From Gammaproteobacteria bacterium (GTDB taxonomy: Bacteria; Pseudomonadota; Gammaproteobacteria; Pseudomonadales; Pseudohongiellaceae), in contig JAUXNX010000011.1 of assembly GCA_030682575.1 (NCBI GenBank), positions 62,001 to 126,000 on the forward strand: 64,000 nucleotides of DNA. Direction: 5' to 3'. Shown piece by piece: positions 51,125 to 59,428 of the stretch (position 1 is its first letter; each line of letters begins with the position of its first letter). The notes beneath the pieces were generated by a model, which was not told where the DNA came from, made no database searches, and saw only the letters and a program-made list of their open reading frames with translations. Made by a program: the position numbers and the translations under genes.

Positions 51125-51298
51125 TTGTACATCACACGCACTACATTACTGCTGCTCCTGTTCAGCTACCTGCTCTTCCTGCTGAGCGTGGATTGGATGT
51201 CACAACCTGATGGCGCCTGGTACCGCCCTTTCATCGTAGGCCTTCTCGTCATAGGCGTAGCAGCATTCTGCCATCGGGAACAATCCGATGACCTTTGA
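51125..51298 (+). CDS. cbrX: CbrX-like small membrane protein upstream of cbrA
   Basis: A 57-codon frame from TTG at 51125, with AGGA 6 bases upstream. It encodes two hydrophobic helices (residues about 8-20 and 35-48) joined by a short polar loop (VDWMSQPDGAWYRP). It overlaps the cbrA ATG by 11 bases, so translation is probably coupled. From memory, Pseudomonas putida has a similar small coupled gene, cbrX, at this place. Family sequence conservation was not tested. Confidence 0.7.
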   Translation: MYITRTTLLLLLFSYLLFLLSVDWMSQPDGAWYRPFIVGLLVIGVAAFCHREQSDDL

Positions 51299-54233
51299 TC
51301 TGAGCACACTGTTTATTCTTGGCGTCGCCTATCTGGTGATGCTGTTCGGAATCGCGTTTGCCACGGAGAAAGGTTGGATTCCCCAACGCATCACCCGCCA
51401 TCCGATTGTCTACGTACTGTCACTGGGGGTATTCGCCAGTGTCTGGTCCTACTATGCTGCGACAGGTAATGCATTCCGGGACGGTTTCGGTTATCTGGCT
51501 CCCTTCATTGGTATCTCTCTGGCATTTCTGTTTTCGCCAGTGATGCTCCGACCTCTCCTCGACATCACCAAGAGTTACCAACTCAGTTCACTGGCCGACC
51601 TTCTGGCCTTCCGCTACCGCAGCCCCTTGGCAGGAACCCTGACCACCATCGTCATGCTGATCGGAGTCACTCCGCTGCTGTCCCTGCAGATTCAAGCGGT
51701 AGCCAACAGCGTGGCAATTCTCACGCCAGAGGCATCTCAGACTACGCTGGCTATCGTGTTCTGCGTACTCATCACGCTATTCGCCATTTTCTTCGGCACC
51801 GGGCGCGGCGCCGGGCGCGAAAAGCATGAAGGTCTGGTGATGGCGATCGCCTTCGAGTCGGTTGTGAAGTTACTGGCCATGCTGACGATCGGCTGGTTTG
51901 CGGTTTACGAAGGCTTTGGTGGCTTTGCAGAGCTGGACGCCTGGCTGCAGACACAGCCTGAACTGCTGGCCGGCATCAAGGAACCGGACGCGCCAGGCTC
52001 CTTCCATGTCACTGCGATTCTGTTCTTCACAGCAGCCGTCGCCACACCTCACATGTTCTACATGATCTTCAACGAGAACAATGATCCCAAAGCGCTGACA
52101 TTGGCCAGTTGGGCTCTGCCGCTATACTTCCTCTTGCTCAGCCTGCCGGTATTCCCGGTATTGTGGGCGGGGCTCAAGATCGGTTCGAGCACGCCACTGG
52201 AATACTACCCGGTGACCCTCGGCATCGACCATGGTTCCGAGATCATCACCCTTATTGGTTTTCTCGGCGGCCTGTCTGCCGCAAGCGGTCTGATAATTGT
52301 GATTACCCTGGCACTATCCAATATGTGCCTGAATCACCTGATTCTGCCCATCTATCAGCCTACTGCTCGCAATGACATCTACCGCTGGCTGCTATGGAAG
52401 CGCCGCACACTGATCGCAGCGCTGATCTGGATCGGCTTTTTGTTCTACTACATTCCGGACGACAAACTCAGCGTGCGGGCCATTGGCAACGTCTCCTACA
52501 TCGCCAGTTTGCAATTCCTACCCAGCATCGTCGCGCTGCTCTACTGGCCAAGAGGTAACAGAAACGGCTTCGTGGCAGGACTGCTGATCGGCGTTGCAAT
52601 CTGGTTCCTATTCCTGATGCTGCCAGTTGCCACCGGCACCAATCTGCTGGCCTTCAGTGGCATCAACACCCGTGAAATCATCGCGCTCTCGCTGGTCTGT
52701 AACATAGCTCTCTTTATTGTCGTCTCTCTGTGGACCCGGACCTCGGCAGAGGAACGGGCATCAGCAGACATCTGCGCCCTGGACACCATCCGACGCCGCA
52801 ATCGCACGGGACTTATCGCCAAATCACCGGATGATTTCATCGCCAAGCTGGCCAAGCCCTTGGGCGAGCGCACTGCCACCCGCGAGGTGCTGCAAGCCAT
52901 GCGTGACCTCAAAATCGACAAGCAGGAGAAGCGTCCACACGCCATGCGGTTGTTACGTGGCAGACTGGAGGCCAATCTCTCTGGCCTGCTCGGACCCTCA
53001 ATTTCACACGATCTCATCGACCGCTTCCTGCCTTATACCATCGAATCAGAGCATGGCTCTACCGACGTGGACGTCATTGAGAGCCGCATCGAAGCCTACC
53101 GCAGCAACCTCTCAGGTATGGCCGAGGACCTGGACAACCTGCGTCGTTACCACCGACAAGTATTGTTGGAACTACCTCTTGGCGTATGCTCTCTGGGGGA
53201 ACAGAATCAAATCGTGATGTGGAACCAGACAATGGAAAAACTCACTGGTACTCCTGCGCAAGAGGTGCTGGGATCACAGCTGAACGAGATTGGGGAACCC
53301 TGGTCATCACTCATCCACGACTTCACTGTGGGCGACACCGCGCACGCGCACAAACGCGTTGTGCAGGTGAAGAACAGCAGGCGCTTCATCAGCCTGCACA
53401 AGGCCATCATCGAAAAATCGGCCACACACAAGATCAAGCAGGACGGTGTAGTAATTCTGCTGGAAGATCTCACCGAAACGGAACTGCTCGAAGAAGAACT
53501 GACGCACAGCGAACGCCTCGCATCGATCGGCCGACTCGCCGCTGGCGTCGCGCACGAGATTGGCAATCCCATTACCGGCATCGCCTGTCTGGCACAAAAC
53601 ATCCGTGATGAAACCGACAACGATGAGTTGCGCTCGATGGCCAGACAAATCATTGAACAGACAGATCGAACCTCGCGCATCGTTCAGTCGTTGGTGAACT
53701 TCGCACACAGTGGCAGCAATAAACTGGATCACACCAGCGAGATCGTGACGGTAGAGGAATGCATAAGAGAAGCCATAGCACTAATCTCACTCGACAAGAA
53801 GCGCAAAGAGATCAACTACGTGATCAACTGTAAACATGGCCTGCAAATTCTTGGCGACTCGCAACGCCTTCTGCAGATCATGGTCAACCTCGTCAACAAC
53901 GCCCATGATGCCAGTCCTGCAAACAGCAAGATAACGCTCGCTTCGAGACTTGTATCAGGCTCGGTGCAGATCTCGGTGACTGATGAGGGTACCGGCATTC
54001 CAGAGGCAATCCGGGATCGGATATTCGATCCATTTTTCACCACGAAGGAACCCGGAGAGGGGACCGGACTGGGGCTCTCACTGGTGTACAGCATTGTTGA
54101 AAACCTCAACGGGCATATTGATATAATCAGCGCCTCCAGCAGGAAGGAGAATCCCGGAACGCGGGTAATTCTGACTTTTCCCTGCTATGATGGCTCGGCC
54201 AACGCCACCGGGACGCCCCCGGAATCGCACTGA
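51288..54233 (+). CDS. cbrA: CbrA-like sensor kinase with SSS transporter domain
   Basis: A 981-residue hybrid, the length of Pseudomonas CbrA. Residues about 1-490 are a 13-helix SLC5/SSS-like transporter module; a linker follows; PAS about 622-735 (LPLGVCSLGEQNQIVMWNQT); DHp with phospho-acceptor His756 in AAGVAHEIGNPITGI; HATPase about 860-975 (NLVNNAHDAS, DEGTGIPEAIRDRIFDPFF, GTGLGLSLVYSIVENL). It senses carbon/nitrogen status (histidine uptake is coupled in P. putida) and phosphorylates CbrB. Gene 3 of dksA-gluQ-cbrX-cbrA-cbrB. Confidence 0.93.
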   Translation: MTFDLSTLFILGVAYLVMLFGIAFATEKGWIPQRITRHPIVYVLSLGVFASVWSYYAATGNAFRDGFGYLAPFIGISLAFLFSPVMLRPLLDITKSYQLSSLADLLAFRYRSPLAGTLTTIVMLIGVTPLLSLQIQAVANSVAILTPEASQTTLAIVFCVLITLFAIFFGTGRGAGREKHEGLVMAIAFESVVKLLAMLTIGWFAVYEGFGGFAELDAWLQTQPELLAGIKEPDAPGSFHVTAILFFTAAVATPHMFYMIFNENNDPKALTLASWALPLYFLLLSLPVFPVLWAGLKIGSSTPLEYYPVTLGIDHGSEIITLIGFLGGLSAASGLIIVITLALSNMCLNHLILPIYQPTARNDIYRWLLWKRRTLIAALIWIGFLFYYIPDDKLSVRAIGNVSYIASLQFLPSIVALLYWPRGNRNGFVAGLLIGVAIWFLFLMLPVATGTNLLAFSGINTREIIALSLVCNIALFIVVSLWTRTSAEERASADICALDTIRRRNRTGLIAKSPDDFIAKLAKPLGERTATREVLQAMRDLKIDKQEKRPHAMRLLRGRLEANLSGLLGPSISHDLIDRFLPYTIESEHGSTDVDVIESRIEAYRSNLSGMAEDLDNLRRYHRQVLLELPLGVCSLGEQNQIVMWNQTMEKLTGTPAQEVLGSQLNEIGEPWSSLIHDFTVGDTAHAHKRVVQVKNSRRFISLHKAIIEKSATHKIKQDGVVILLEDLTETELLEEELTHSERLASIGRLAAGVAHEIGNPITGIACLAQNIRDETDNDELRSMARQIIEQTDRTSRIVQSLVNFAHSGSNKLDHTSEIVTVEECIREAIALISLDKKRKEINYVINCKHGLQILGDSQRLLQIMVNLVNNAHDASPANSKITLASRLVSGSVQISVTDEGTGIPEAIRDRIFDPFFTTKEPGEGTGLGLSLVYSIVENLNGHIDIISASSRKENPGTRVILTFPCYDGSANATGTPPESH

Positions 54234-54281
54234 TCGATTTGACAATCTGTTGAATTAGTTATCAATTTTTTGAGTGACACG

Positions 54282-55667
54282 ATGACAGCACAGAGCAAGG
54301 TATTAGTTGTAGAAGATGAGCAAGTCATTCGCACTGCCTTGAGGCGTCTGCTGGAAAGACATGACTATCTGGTCGAAGAAGCCGGCAGCGTCAAGGAAGC
54401 TATCGAGCAGCACAAGATGGATAACTTCGACATTGTCATCAGCGATCTGCGTCTGCCTGGCGCCCCCGGCACGGATCTCATCAAGGCAACCAAAACACCC
54501 GTCCTCATCATGACCAGCTATTCAAGTCTGCGCTCCGCCATCGATTCGATGAAAATGGGAGCCGTGGACTATATCTCCAAGCCCTTCGAACACGAAGAGA
54601 TGCTGGAGACGGTCGCGCGAATCATCAAGGAAAGTGCGGACCGGAAACCAGTAACTGAAAAAATGACACCACCGCCCGAACCTCCTGTCTATGGCATGAT
54701 CGGCAGTTGTCCGCAGATGATGGAATTGTTCCGGCGCATTCGCAAAGTGGCGCAGACCAGTTCCACGGTTCTGATCAACGGTGAGTCCGGCACTGGCAAG
54801 GAACTTGTCGCCAGGGCCATTCACAAGCTCAGCGATCGCACTGACCACGAGATGATTTCCGTCAACTGCGCAGCGATCCCTGAGAACCTCATCGAATCCG
54901 AATTGTTCGGCCATGAGAAAGGCGCGTTCACTGGCGCCACTGCGAACCGCACGGGCCTGGTCGAAGCCGCCAATGGCAGTACCCTCTTCCTTGACGAGAT
55001 CGGCGAACTTCCCCTTGAGGCACAGGCGCGACTATTGCGCGTGTTGCAGGAGAATGAGATCCGCAAGGTCGGCTCGGTGCAGTCCAAGAAGGTTGATGTA
55101 CGTCTGGTCGTGGCTACCCACCGGGACCTCAAACAACTCGTCATTGACGGCGACTTCCGTGAAGACCTGTATTACCGCATCAATGTCATGACCCTTGTAA
55201 TACCGCCGCTGCACGAACGTGGTAACGATATTCTCGAACTTGCGGACGCGATCCTCGACCGCACCTGCAAACGCCTCAAATCCCCCATGCTGAAGTTGAG
55301 TCCAGAAGCTACACAGGCCATCGCCTCCTATTCATGGCCGGGTAACGTGCGGGAACTGGAGAACGCCATAGAAAGGGCCGTAGTACTGGCAGAATCCGAA
55401 TACATCGGTGCCGAACTGCTCGCGATCGATATGGGGGCGCGCCTGCAACCGCGCTCTGTAAGCGAGCGAGCCGCAACCATCACATCTGTGGCCCATGACG
55501 ACCTGGTAGAGGAGCTGTCTCTGGAGGATTACTTCCAGCGCTTTGTTCTGGAACATCAGGATCAGATGAACGAGACGCAACTGGCCAGAAAGCTTGGCAT
55601 CAGTCGCAAGTGTCTGTGGGAAAGAAGGCAGCGTTTTGGCCTGCCAAGAAAGAAGAAGCAGGCCTGA
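54282..55667 (+). CDS. cbrB: CbrB-like sigma-54-dependent response regulator
   Basis: About 461 residues from ATG 54282 (an in-frame TTG at 54270 is possible). Receiver domain with phospho-acceptor Asp in FDIVISDLRLPGAPGTDL; AAA+ domain with Walker A GESGTGKE, the sigma-54-contact loop EKGAFTGATANR and second-half STLFLDEIGELP; C-terminal Fis-type HTH ending LGISRKCLWERRQRFGLPRK. It activates sigma-54 promoters; the best candidate lies 260 bases past its stop. Confidence 0.95.
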   Translation: MTAQSKVLVVEDEQVIRTALRRLLERHDYLVEEAGSVKEAIEQHKMDNFDIVISDLRLPGAPGTDLIKATKTPVLIMTSYSSLRSAIDSMKMGAVDYISKPFEHEEMLETVARIIKESADRKPVTEKMTPPPEPPVYGMIGSCPQMMELFRRIRKVAQTSSTVLINGESGTGKELVARAIHKLSDRTDHEMISVNCAAIPENLIESELFGHEKGAFTGATANRTGLVEAANGSTLFLDEIGELPLEAQARLLRVLQENEIRKVGSVQSKKVDVRLVVATHRDLKQLVIDGDFREDLYYRINVMTLVIPPLHERGNDILELADAILDRTCKRLKSPMLKLSPEATQAIASYSWPGNVRELENAIERAVVLAESEYIGAELLAIDMGARLQPRSVSERAATITSVAHDDLVEELSLEDYFQRFVLEHQDQMNETQLARKLGISRKCLWERRQRFGLPRKKKQA

Positions 55668-55767
55668 CCAATTCCTCCTTGCTTACCATCCAAACAGTCG
55701 AAATTTGTTGACTCTGCTGGCTGAACAATTAGCGGCGACTATCGTGTTGACTATTATTTATGACTTT

Positions 55768-55783
55768 TGTGACCAGGATCACG
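55768..55783. promoter_or_regulatory. CRP/Vfr-like binding site
   Basis: TGTGACCAGGATCACG matches the CRP/Vfr core TGTGA-N6-TCACA except the last base. It lies about 185 bases upstream of the predicted sRNA start, between cbrB and the inverted repeat. Whether it acts on the RNA gene is unknown. Confidence 0.45.
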
Positions 55784-55807
55784 GCGCGCCTTACAGCTGC
55801 AACAATT

Positions 55808-55854
55808 TGTTACCGATACACATCTACACAAATTTTCAGAGGCCATCGGTAACA
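55808..55854. promoter_or_regulatory. inverted repeat, candidate CbrB enhancer site
   Basis: TGTTACCGAT (55808-55817) and ATCGGTAACA (55845-55854) are exact reverse complements separated by 27 bases. They lie about 100-145 bases before the predicted start of the RNA, the usual distance for sigma-54 enhancers. TGTTAC/GTAACA half-sites are described for CbrB in Pseudomonas, from memory, but with shorter spacers. Confidence 0.55.
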
Positions 55855-55927
55855 CAGTACCACAATAATTGACTAAAAACTCTACCTGAAAAACATAACT
55901 AATTGTTTTATAAGGAAATTAATTATC

Positions 55928-55943
55928 TGGCACAATTCCTGCT
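55928..55943 (+). promoter_or_regulatory. sigma-54 promoter of the CrcZ-like RNA
   Basis: TGGCACAATTCCTGCT fits TGGCAC-N5-TTGC(A/T) with one mismatch (C for the first T of TTGC). GG (55929-55930) and GC (55941-55942) are 10 bases apart. Predicted start near 55954. The AAA+ activator gene cbrB ends 260 bases upstream. Confidence 0.75.
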
Positions 55944-55953
55944 CTATATACGC

Positions 55954-56193
55954 CACAATAACAATAAATAATAACAACGACCGTCAATAATAATAAAAAT
56001 CGCATTACTGAGTTTGGTGCAGTTCATAACAAAAAAAAGAAGTAGGTTTTCGGTTTATTAGACAGCATATGTTGCCTGGCTGAAGATACTGTTTCAAAAA
56101 TGCTTTGCGGTGCTGTATTTGGTGCCTGATTAGTATAATAAAAATAACAAAACTAAATTACCTTCCTTGCGGGGGGGTGTACTCGCCCCCCAG
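55954..56193 (+). ncRNA. crcZ: CrcZ-like Hfq/Crc-sequestering small RNA (predicted)
   Basis: A gene-free transcript region of about 240 bases. It has CA motifs of the AAYAAYAA type at 55957-55964 (AATAACAA), 55967-55977 (AATAATAACAA), 55986-55996 (AATAATAATAA), about 56028-56038 (AACAAAAAAAA) and 56137-56152 (AATAAAAATAACAAAA). It begins after the sigma-54 promoter and ends at a hairpin with G7 (56171-56177) and C6 (56186-56191), though without a clear T-run. Position between cbrB and pcnB, sigma-54 control and repeated CA motifs are the features of Pseudomonas CrcZ, which binds Hfq (with Crc) and relieves catabolite repression. The RNA is shorter than Pseudomonas CrcZ (about 400 nt), and no primary-sequence identity was assessed. 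Confidence 0.72.
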
Positions 56194-56347
56194 AGCATTT
56201 CCTTCTGCTAATCTCCCGTATTTCAGTGTATTATCCAGCCCCATTCGCTACTCCCTTTCGGTGCGAACCCTTGCGTGATCGTCCGATGTGTCAATCCATC
56301 TCATTCACAACGGCAGATTTGCACCGGCAAATGGGTCCTGAAACCAG
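56194..56347 (+). promoter_or_regulatory. pcnB upstream region (gene-free)
   Basis: 154 bases between the RNA hairpin and the pcnB ATG with no open frame of note. It probably holds the pcnB promoter; no clear hexamers or strong ribosome site are seen. Confidence 0.35.
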
Positions 56348-57844
56348 ATGTTAAGAAAGCTAACCAGAGTTTTGTTCGGCAAACGCTCAAAAGCAAAAAA
56401 TACGGCTGAGTATGCACCGGAGGCTTCAAACTCCAGAGATCGCGACACTAGTGGCCCCTTCTCCGCCGGTAAACGCGCCAACCTTGACGAGCTTGACCTT
56501 TCCGGGGCAGAGATAATCGAACGGGAAGATCATTGCATTTCCCGCAAAAGCATTTCACCTAATGCTGTCAAAGTTCTCTACCGCCTCAATGACGCTGGTT
56601 ATCACGCTTTTCTGGTCGGCGGCGGTGTGCGCGACCTGCTGTTGGGAGACACACCAAAAGACTTCGACATTTCAACCAACGCCACGCCTGAAGAAGTCCG
56701 TCAACTGTTTCGCAACGCCATGATCATTGGCAGGCGCTTCAAGATTGTACATCTGCGCTATGGCCGCGAAATCATCGAGGTGACCACATTTCGGGCCCAT
56801 CACGAGCCTGAAAATGAGTTTCATGACAATACCTCACACCGCAGCATCAAAGGGCTGGATTCGGCCCATTCGAGCTCCGGCATGATCCTGCGCGACAACG
56901 TCTACGGCAGTATCAACGAGGATGCATTGCGCCGCGACTTCACCGCCAACGCGCTCTACTACACCATTGATGGTTTTCGCATCCTCGATTTCGCCAATGG
57001 CTTGCAAGACATCGACAAGCGCCTGCTGCGCATCATAGGCGATCCAGCCACACGTTACCGCGAAGACCCTGTGCGTCTGCTGCGCGCCATCCGCTTTGCC
57101 GCCAAACTGAATTTCAAGATTGAGGAAAAAACCAGAGCTCCAATCAATGAGCTTGCGTACCTGCTGGAATCGATCTCTCCTGCTCGCATATTCGACGAGA
57201 CGCTGAAACTGTTCACCGGTGGCCATGCCGAGAAGACCTTCGCCCTGCTGCGTCAATTCAAGGTGGGTGGTTATCTGTTCAAGAGCACCATTGCATGCAC
57301 TCAGGATTCGGAGTCTCCGGCCAGTCGGCTACTCGTCCTAGCGCTGCGCAACACAGACAGCCGCCTTGCAGAAGGCAAATCTGTGACACCGGCGTTCCTG
57401 TATGCCGCGTTGCTGTGGGCACCTCTGCAGCATGAACTGGACAAGACACTGGAAGGCAAACCCGTCACGCTTCTGGCACAGCAGGACGCGGCCAGCAAGG
57501 TGATTGGGCGGCAAATTCAGGTCACCGCCATACCCAAGCGATTTACCATCTCCATGCGTGAGATCTGGGAATTGCAGTTGCGCCTATCCGTACGCACCCG
57601 TCGCGCTGTCGAGTCGATATTTGCACATCCCAAATTCCGGGCGGGTTACGATTTCCTGCTGCTGCGCGAAGAAGGCGGAGAGAACCTGGACGGGCTCGGA
57701 CAATGGTGGACGGATTTTCAGAACGGTGATAAAACACAGCAGGAAACCATGTTGGAAGCCCTCGGCAAGGTCAGTACAGGACCGCGTCGACGCCGACGCA
57801 AACCCTCACGAAAACCAGCCAGTGGAGCAGGTGGTAACGCGTGA
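56348..57844 (+). CDS. pcnB: poly(A) polymerase I
   Basis: A 498-residue class II nucleotidyltransferase. Active-site signature LVGGGVRDLLLGDTPKDFDISTNATPEEV (residues about 93-121, quoted as positions) with the Asp-x-Asp pair DFD, and RRDFTANALYY, are diagnostic; a basic tail (RRRRRKPSRKP) follows. It adds 3' poly(A) tails that promote RNA decay. N-terminal about 70 residues are not conserved-looking. Ends overlapping the next start. Confidence 0.95.
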   Translation: MLRKLTRVLFGKRSKAKNTAEYAPEASNSRDRDTSGPFSAGKRANLDELDLSGAEIIEREDHCISRKSISPNAVKVLYRLNDAGYHAFLVGGGVRDLLLGDTPKDFDISTNATPEEVRQLFRNAMIIGRRFKIVHLRYGREIIEVTTFRAHHEPENEFHDNTSHRSIKGLDSAHSSSGMILRDNVYGSINEDALRRDFTANALYYTIDGFRILDFANGLQDIDKRLLRIIGDPATRYREDPVRLLRAIRFAAKLNFKIEEKTRAPINELAYLLESISPARIFDETLKLFTGGHAEKTFALLRQFKVGGYLFKSTIACTQDSESPASRLLVLALRNTDSRLAEGKSVTPAFLYAALLWAPLQHELDKTLEGKPVTLLAQQDAASKVIGRQIQVTAIPKRFTISMREIWELQLRLSVRTRRAVESIFAHPKFRAGYDFLLLREEGGENLDGLGQWWTDFQNGDKTQQETMLEALGKVSTGPRRRRRKPSRKPASGAGGNA

Positions 57845-58533
57845 CAGACAGTCTGACTTTCGGCCAGACAACCGGCCAGACAACCGGCAGGAAGCCACCC
57901 CGCTTCATCGCGGTAGAGGGGCCTATCGGTGTGGGCAAGACCAGTCTCGCCAAGCGCCTTGCCGAAACCTTCAACTATGAAATCCTGTTGGAGAAGCCTG
58001 AAGATAACCCCTTTCTGGAGCGCTTCTACCACAACCCCCAGCAGAACGCCCTCGCCACCCAGTTGTTCTTCCTGTTCCAGCGTGCGCGCCAGATTCAAGA
58101 CCTGCGCCAGGACGACCTCTTCGAGCCCGTGCGCGTGGCAGACTTCCTGATCGACAAGGATCAACTCTTCGCTCGACAGAACCTCGACCAGGATGAGTAC
58201 GCGCTTTATCAACAGGTCTACGAACATCTGACCATAGATGCACCCACACCGGATCTTGTGGTCTATCTGCAAGCACCAGCCTCTGTGCTAATGCACCGCA
58301 TACACAAACGCGGCATTGATGCAGAACAGAATATTCAGCGTGACTATCTGGAGAATCTAAACGAGGCTTACACCAGCTTCTTTCACTACTATGACAGAAG
58401 TCCGCTGCTGATCGTCAACAGCGCCGAGATTGACCTGGTGGAGAATGAAGCCGATTATCAGCAGCTCGTTGCACAGATCACCGCAGGTCTGAACGGGACT
58501 CACTACTTCAACCCCAAACCCAATCTGCTTTAA
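57841..58533 (+). CDS. deoxynucleoside kinase
   Basis: A 230-residue dNK-family protein from GTG 57841. P-loop EGPIGVGKTSLAKRLAE, the 'DFLIDKDQLFA' segment and the LID region RGIDAEQNIQRDYLENL are recognisable. It phosphorylates deoxynucleosides (probably dA, dG or dC). Its position is that of folK in Pseudomonas; elsewhere a dNK gene can lie between folK and panB. The N terminus contains a 12-bp direct repeat (57861-57872 and 57873-57884) that encodes two GQTT units. It overlaps pcnB by four bases. Confidence 0.87.
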   Translation: MTDSLTFGQTTGQTTGRKPPRFIAVEGPIGVGKTSLAKRLAETFNYEILLEKPEDNPFLERFYHNPQQNALATQLFFLFQRARQIQDLRQDDLFEPVRVADFLIDKDQLFARQNLDQDEYALYQQVYEHLTIDAPTPDLVVYLQAPASVLMHRIHKRGIDAEQNIQRDYLENLNEAYTSFFHYYDRSPLLIVNSAEIDLVENEADYQQLVAQITAGLNGTHYFNPKPNLL

Positions 58534-58563
58534 TCGGCAGATGGTCTGCACCGGTTCGCATCC

Positions 58564-59397
58564 ATGAGCTCACAATCATCCCCTTTGTCATCGTCAGGCA
58601 GCAGAGCGCCAATCACCCTCAGCACGCTGATCAAGTTGAAACAGAAGGGTGAGAAATTCACCTGCATGACCGCCTATGACGCCTGCTTTGCACAATTGGA
58701 GAGCGAGGCTGGAGTCGAGGTCATCCTGATCGGAGATTCGCTTGGCATGGTTCTGCAGGGCCACGACAGCACCTTGCCCGTGACCATGGACGACATGGTC
58801 TACCACATCAGCTGCGTGAAGCGCGGCAATCGCGGTGCCTTCCTGATTGGGGACATGCCTTTCATGAGCTACGCATCGGAAACCCAAACGTTGGAAAATG
58901 CGGCTACCTTGATGCGGGCTGGCGCCCAGATGATCAAGATCGAGGGCGGCGCCTGGATCGCCAACTCCACTCACCTGCTCGCCGAACGTGGCATCCCCGT
59001 CTGCGCGCACATGGGTCTGACACCGCAGTCGATCAATCGCATCGGCGGCTACCATGTTCAGGGCAGGGACCCACGCCACGCCGAAAGCATGCTCGCCGAA
59101 GCAAAGTTGTTGGAGGAATCCGGTGCCAGCATCCTGCTGCTGGAGTGCGTACCTCAAACCCTCGCCAAAACCATCAGCGAAGCGCTCACCATTCCGGTAA
59201 TCGGCATTGGTGCTGGTCCAGACACCGATGCCCAGGTGATGGTGGTACATGACGTACTCGGCATCTCTCCCATCACGCCCAAATTCGTAAAGAACTTCCT
59301 CAAGGATTCGGACGATGGGATTACCGGTGCCCTGCGCGCTTATGTTGCTGACGTGAAGGCAAAACGTTTCCCAGCCCCCGAGCATTGCTTCAACTAG
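58564..59397 (+). CDS. panB: ketopantoate hydroxymethyltransferase
   Basis: A 277-residue TIM-barrel enzyme: [39 protein letters not shown] region (residues 32-70) with metal-site Asp, KIEGGAW and [19 protein letters not shown]. It forms ketopantoate from alpha-ketoisovalerate, for pantothenate and coenzyme A. 31 bases before panC. Confidence 0.98.
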   Translation: MSSQSSPLSSSGSRAPITLSTLIKLKQKGEKFTCMTAYDACFAQLESEAGVEVILIGDSLGMVLQGHDSTLPVTMDDMVYHISCVKRGNRGAFLIGDMPFMSYASETQTLENAATLMRAGAQMIKIEGGAWIANSTHLLAERGIPVCAHMGLTPQSINRIGGYHVQGRDPRHAESMLAEAKLLEESGASILLLECVPQTLAKTISEALTIPVIGIGAGPDTDAQVMVVHDVLGISPITPKFVKNFLKDSDDGITGALRAYVADVKAKRFPAPEHCFN

Positions 59398-59428
59398 CCA
59401 TCCAGAATCGCAAACTCCAGAGCCCATC

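Noticed and set aside
55900-56160. AT-rich stretch as a replication origin or horizontally acquired island
   Set aside because: No DnaA boxes or mobility genes are seen; the promoter and CA motifs explain the base bias better.
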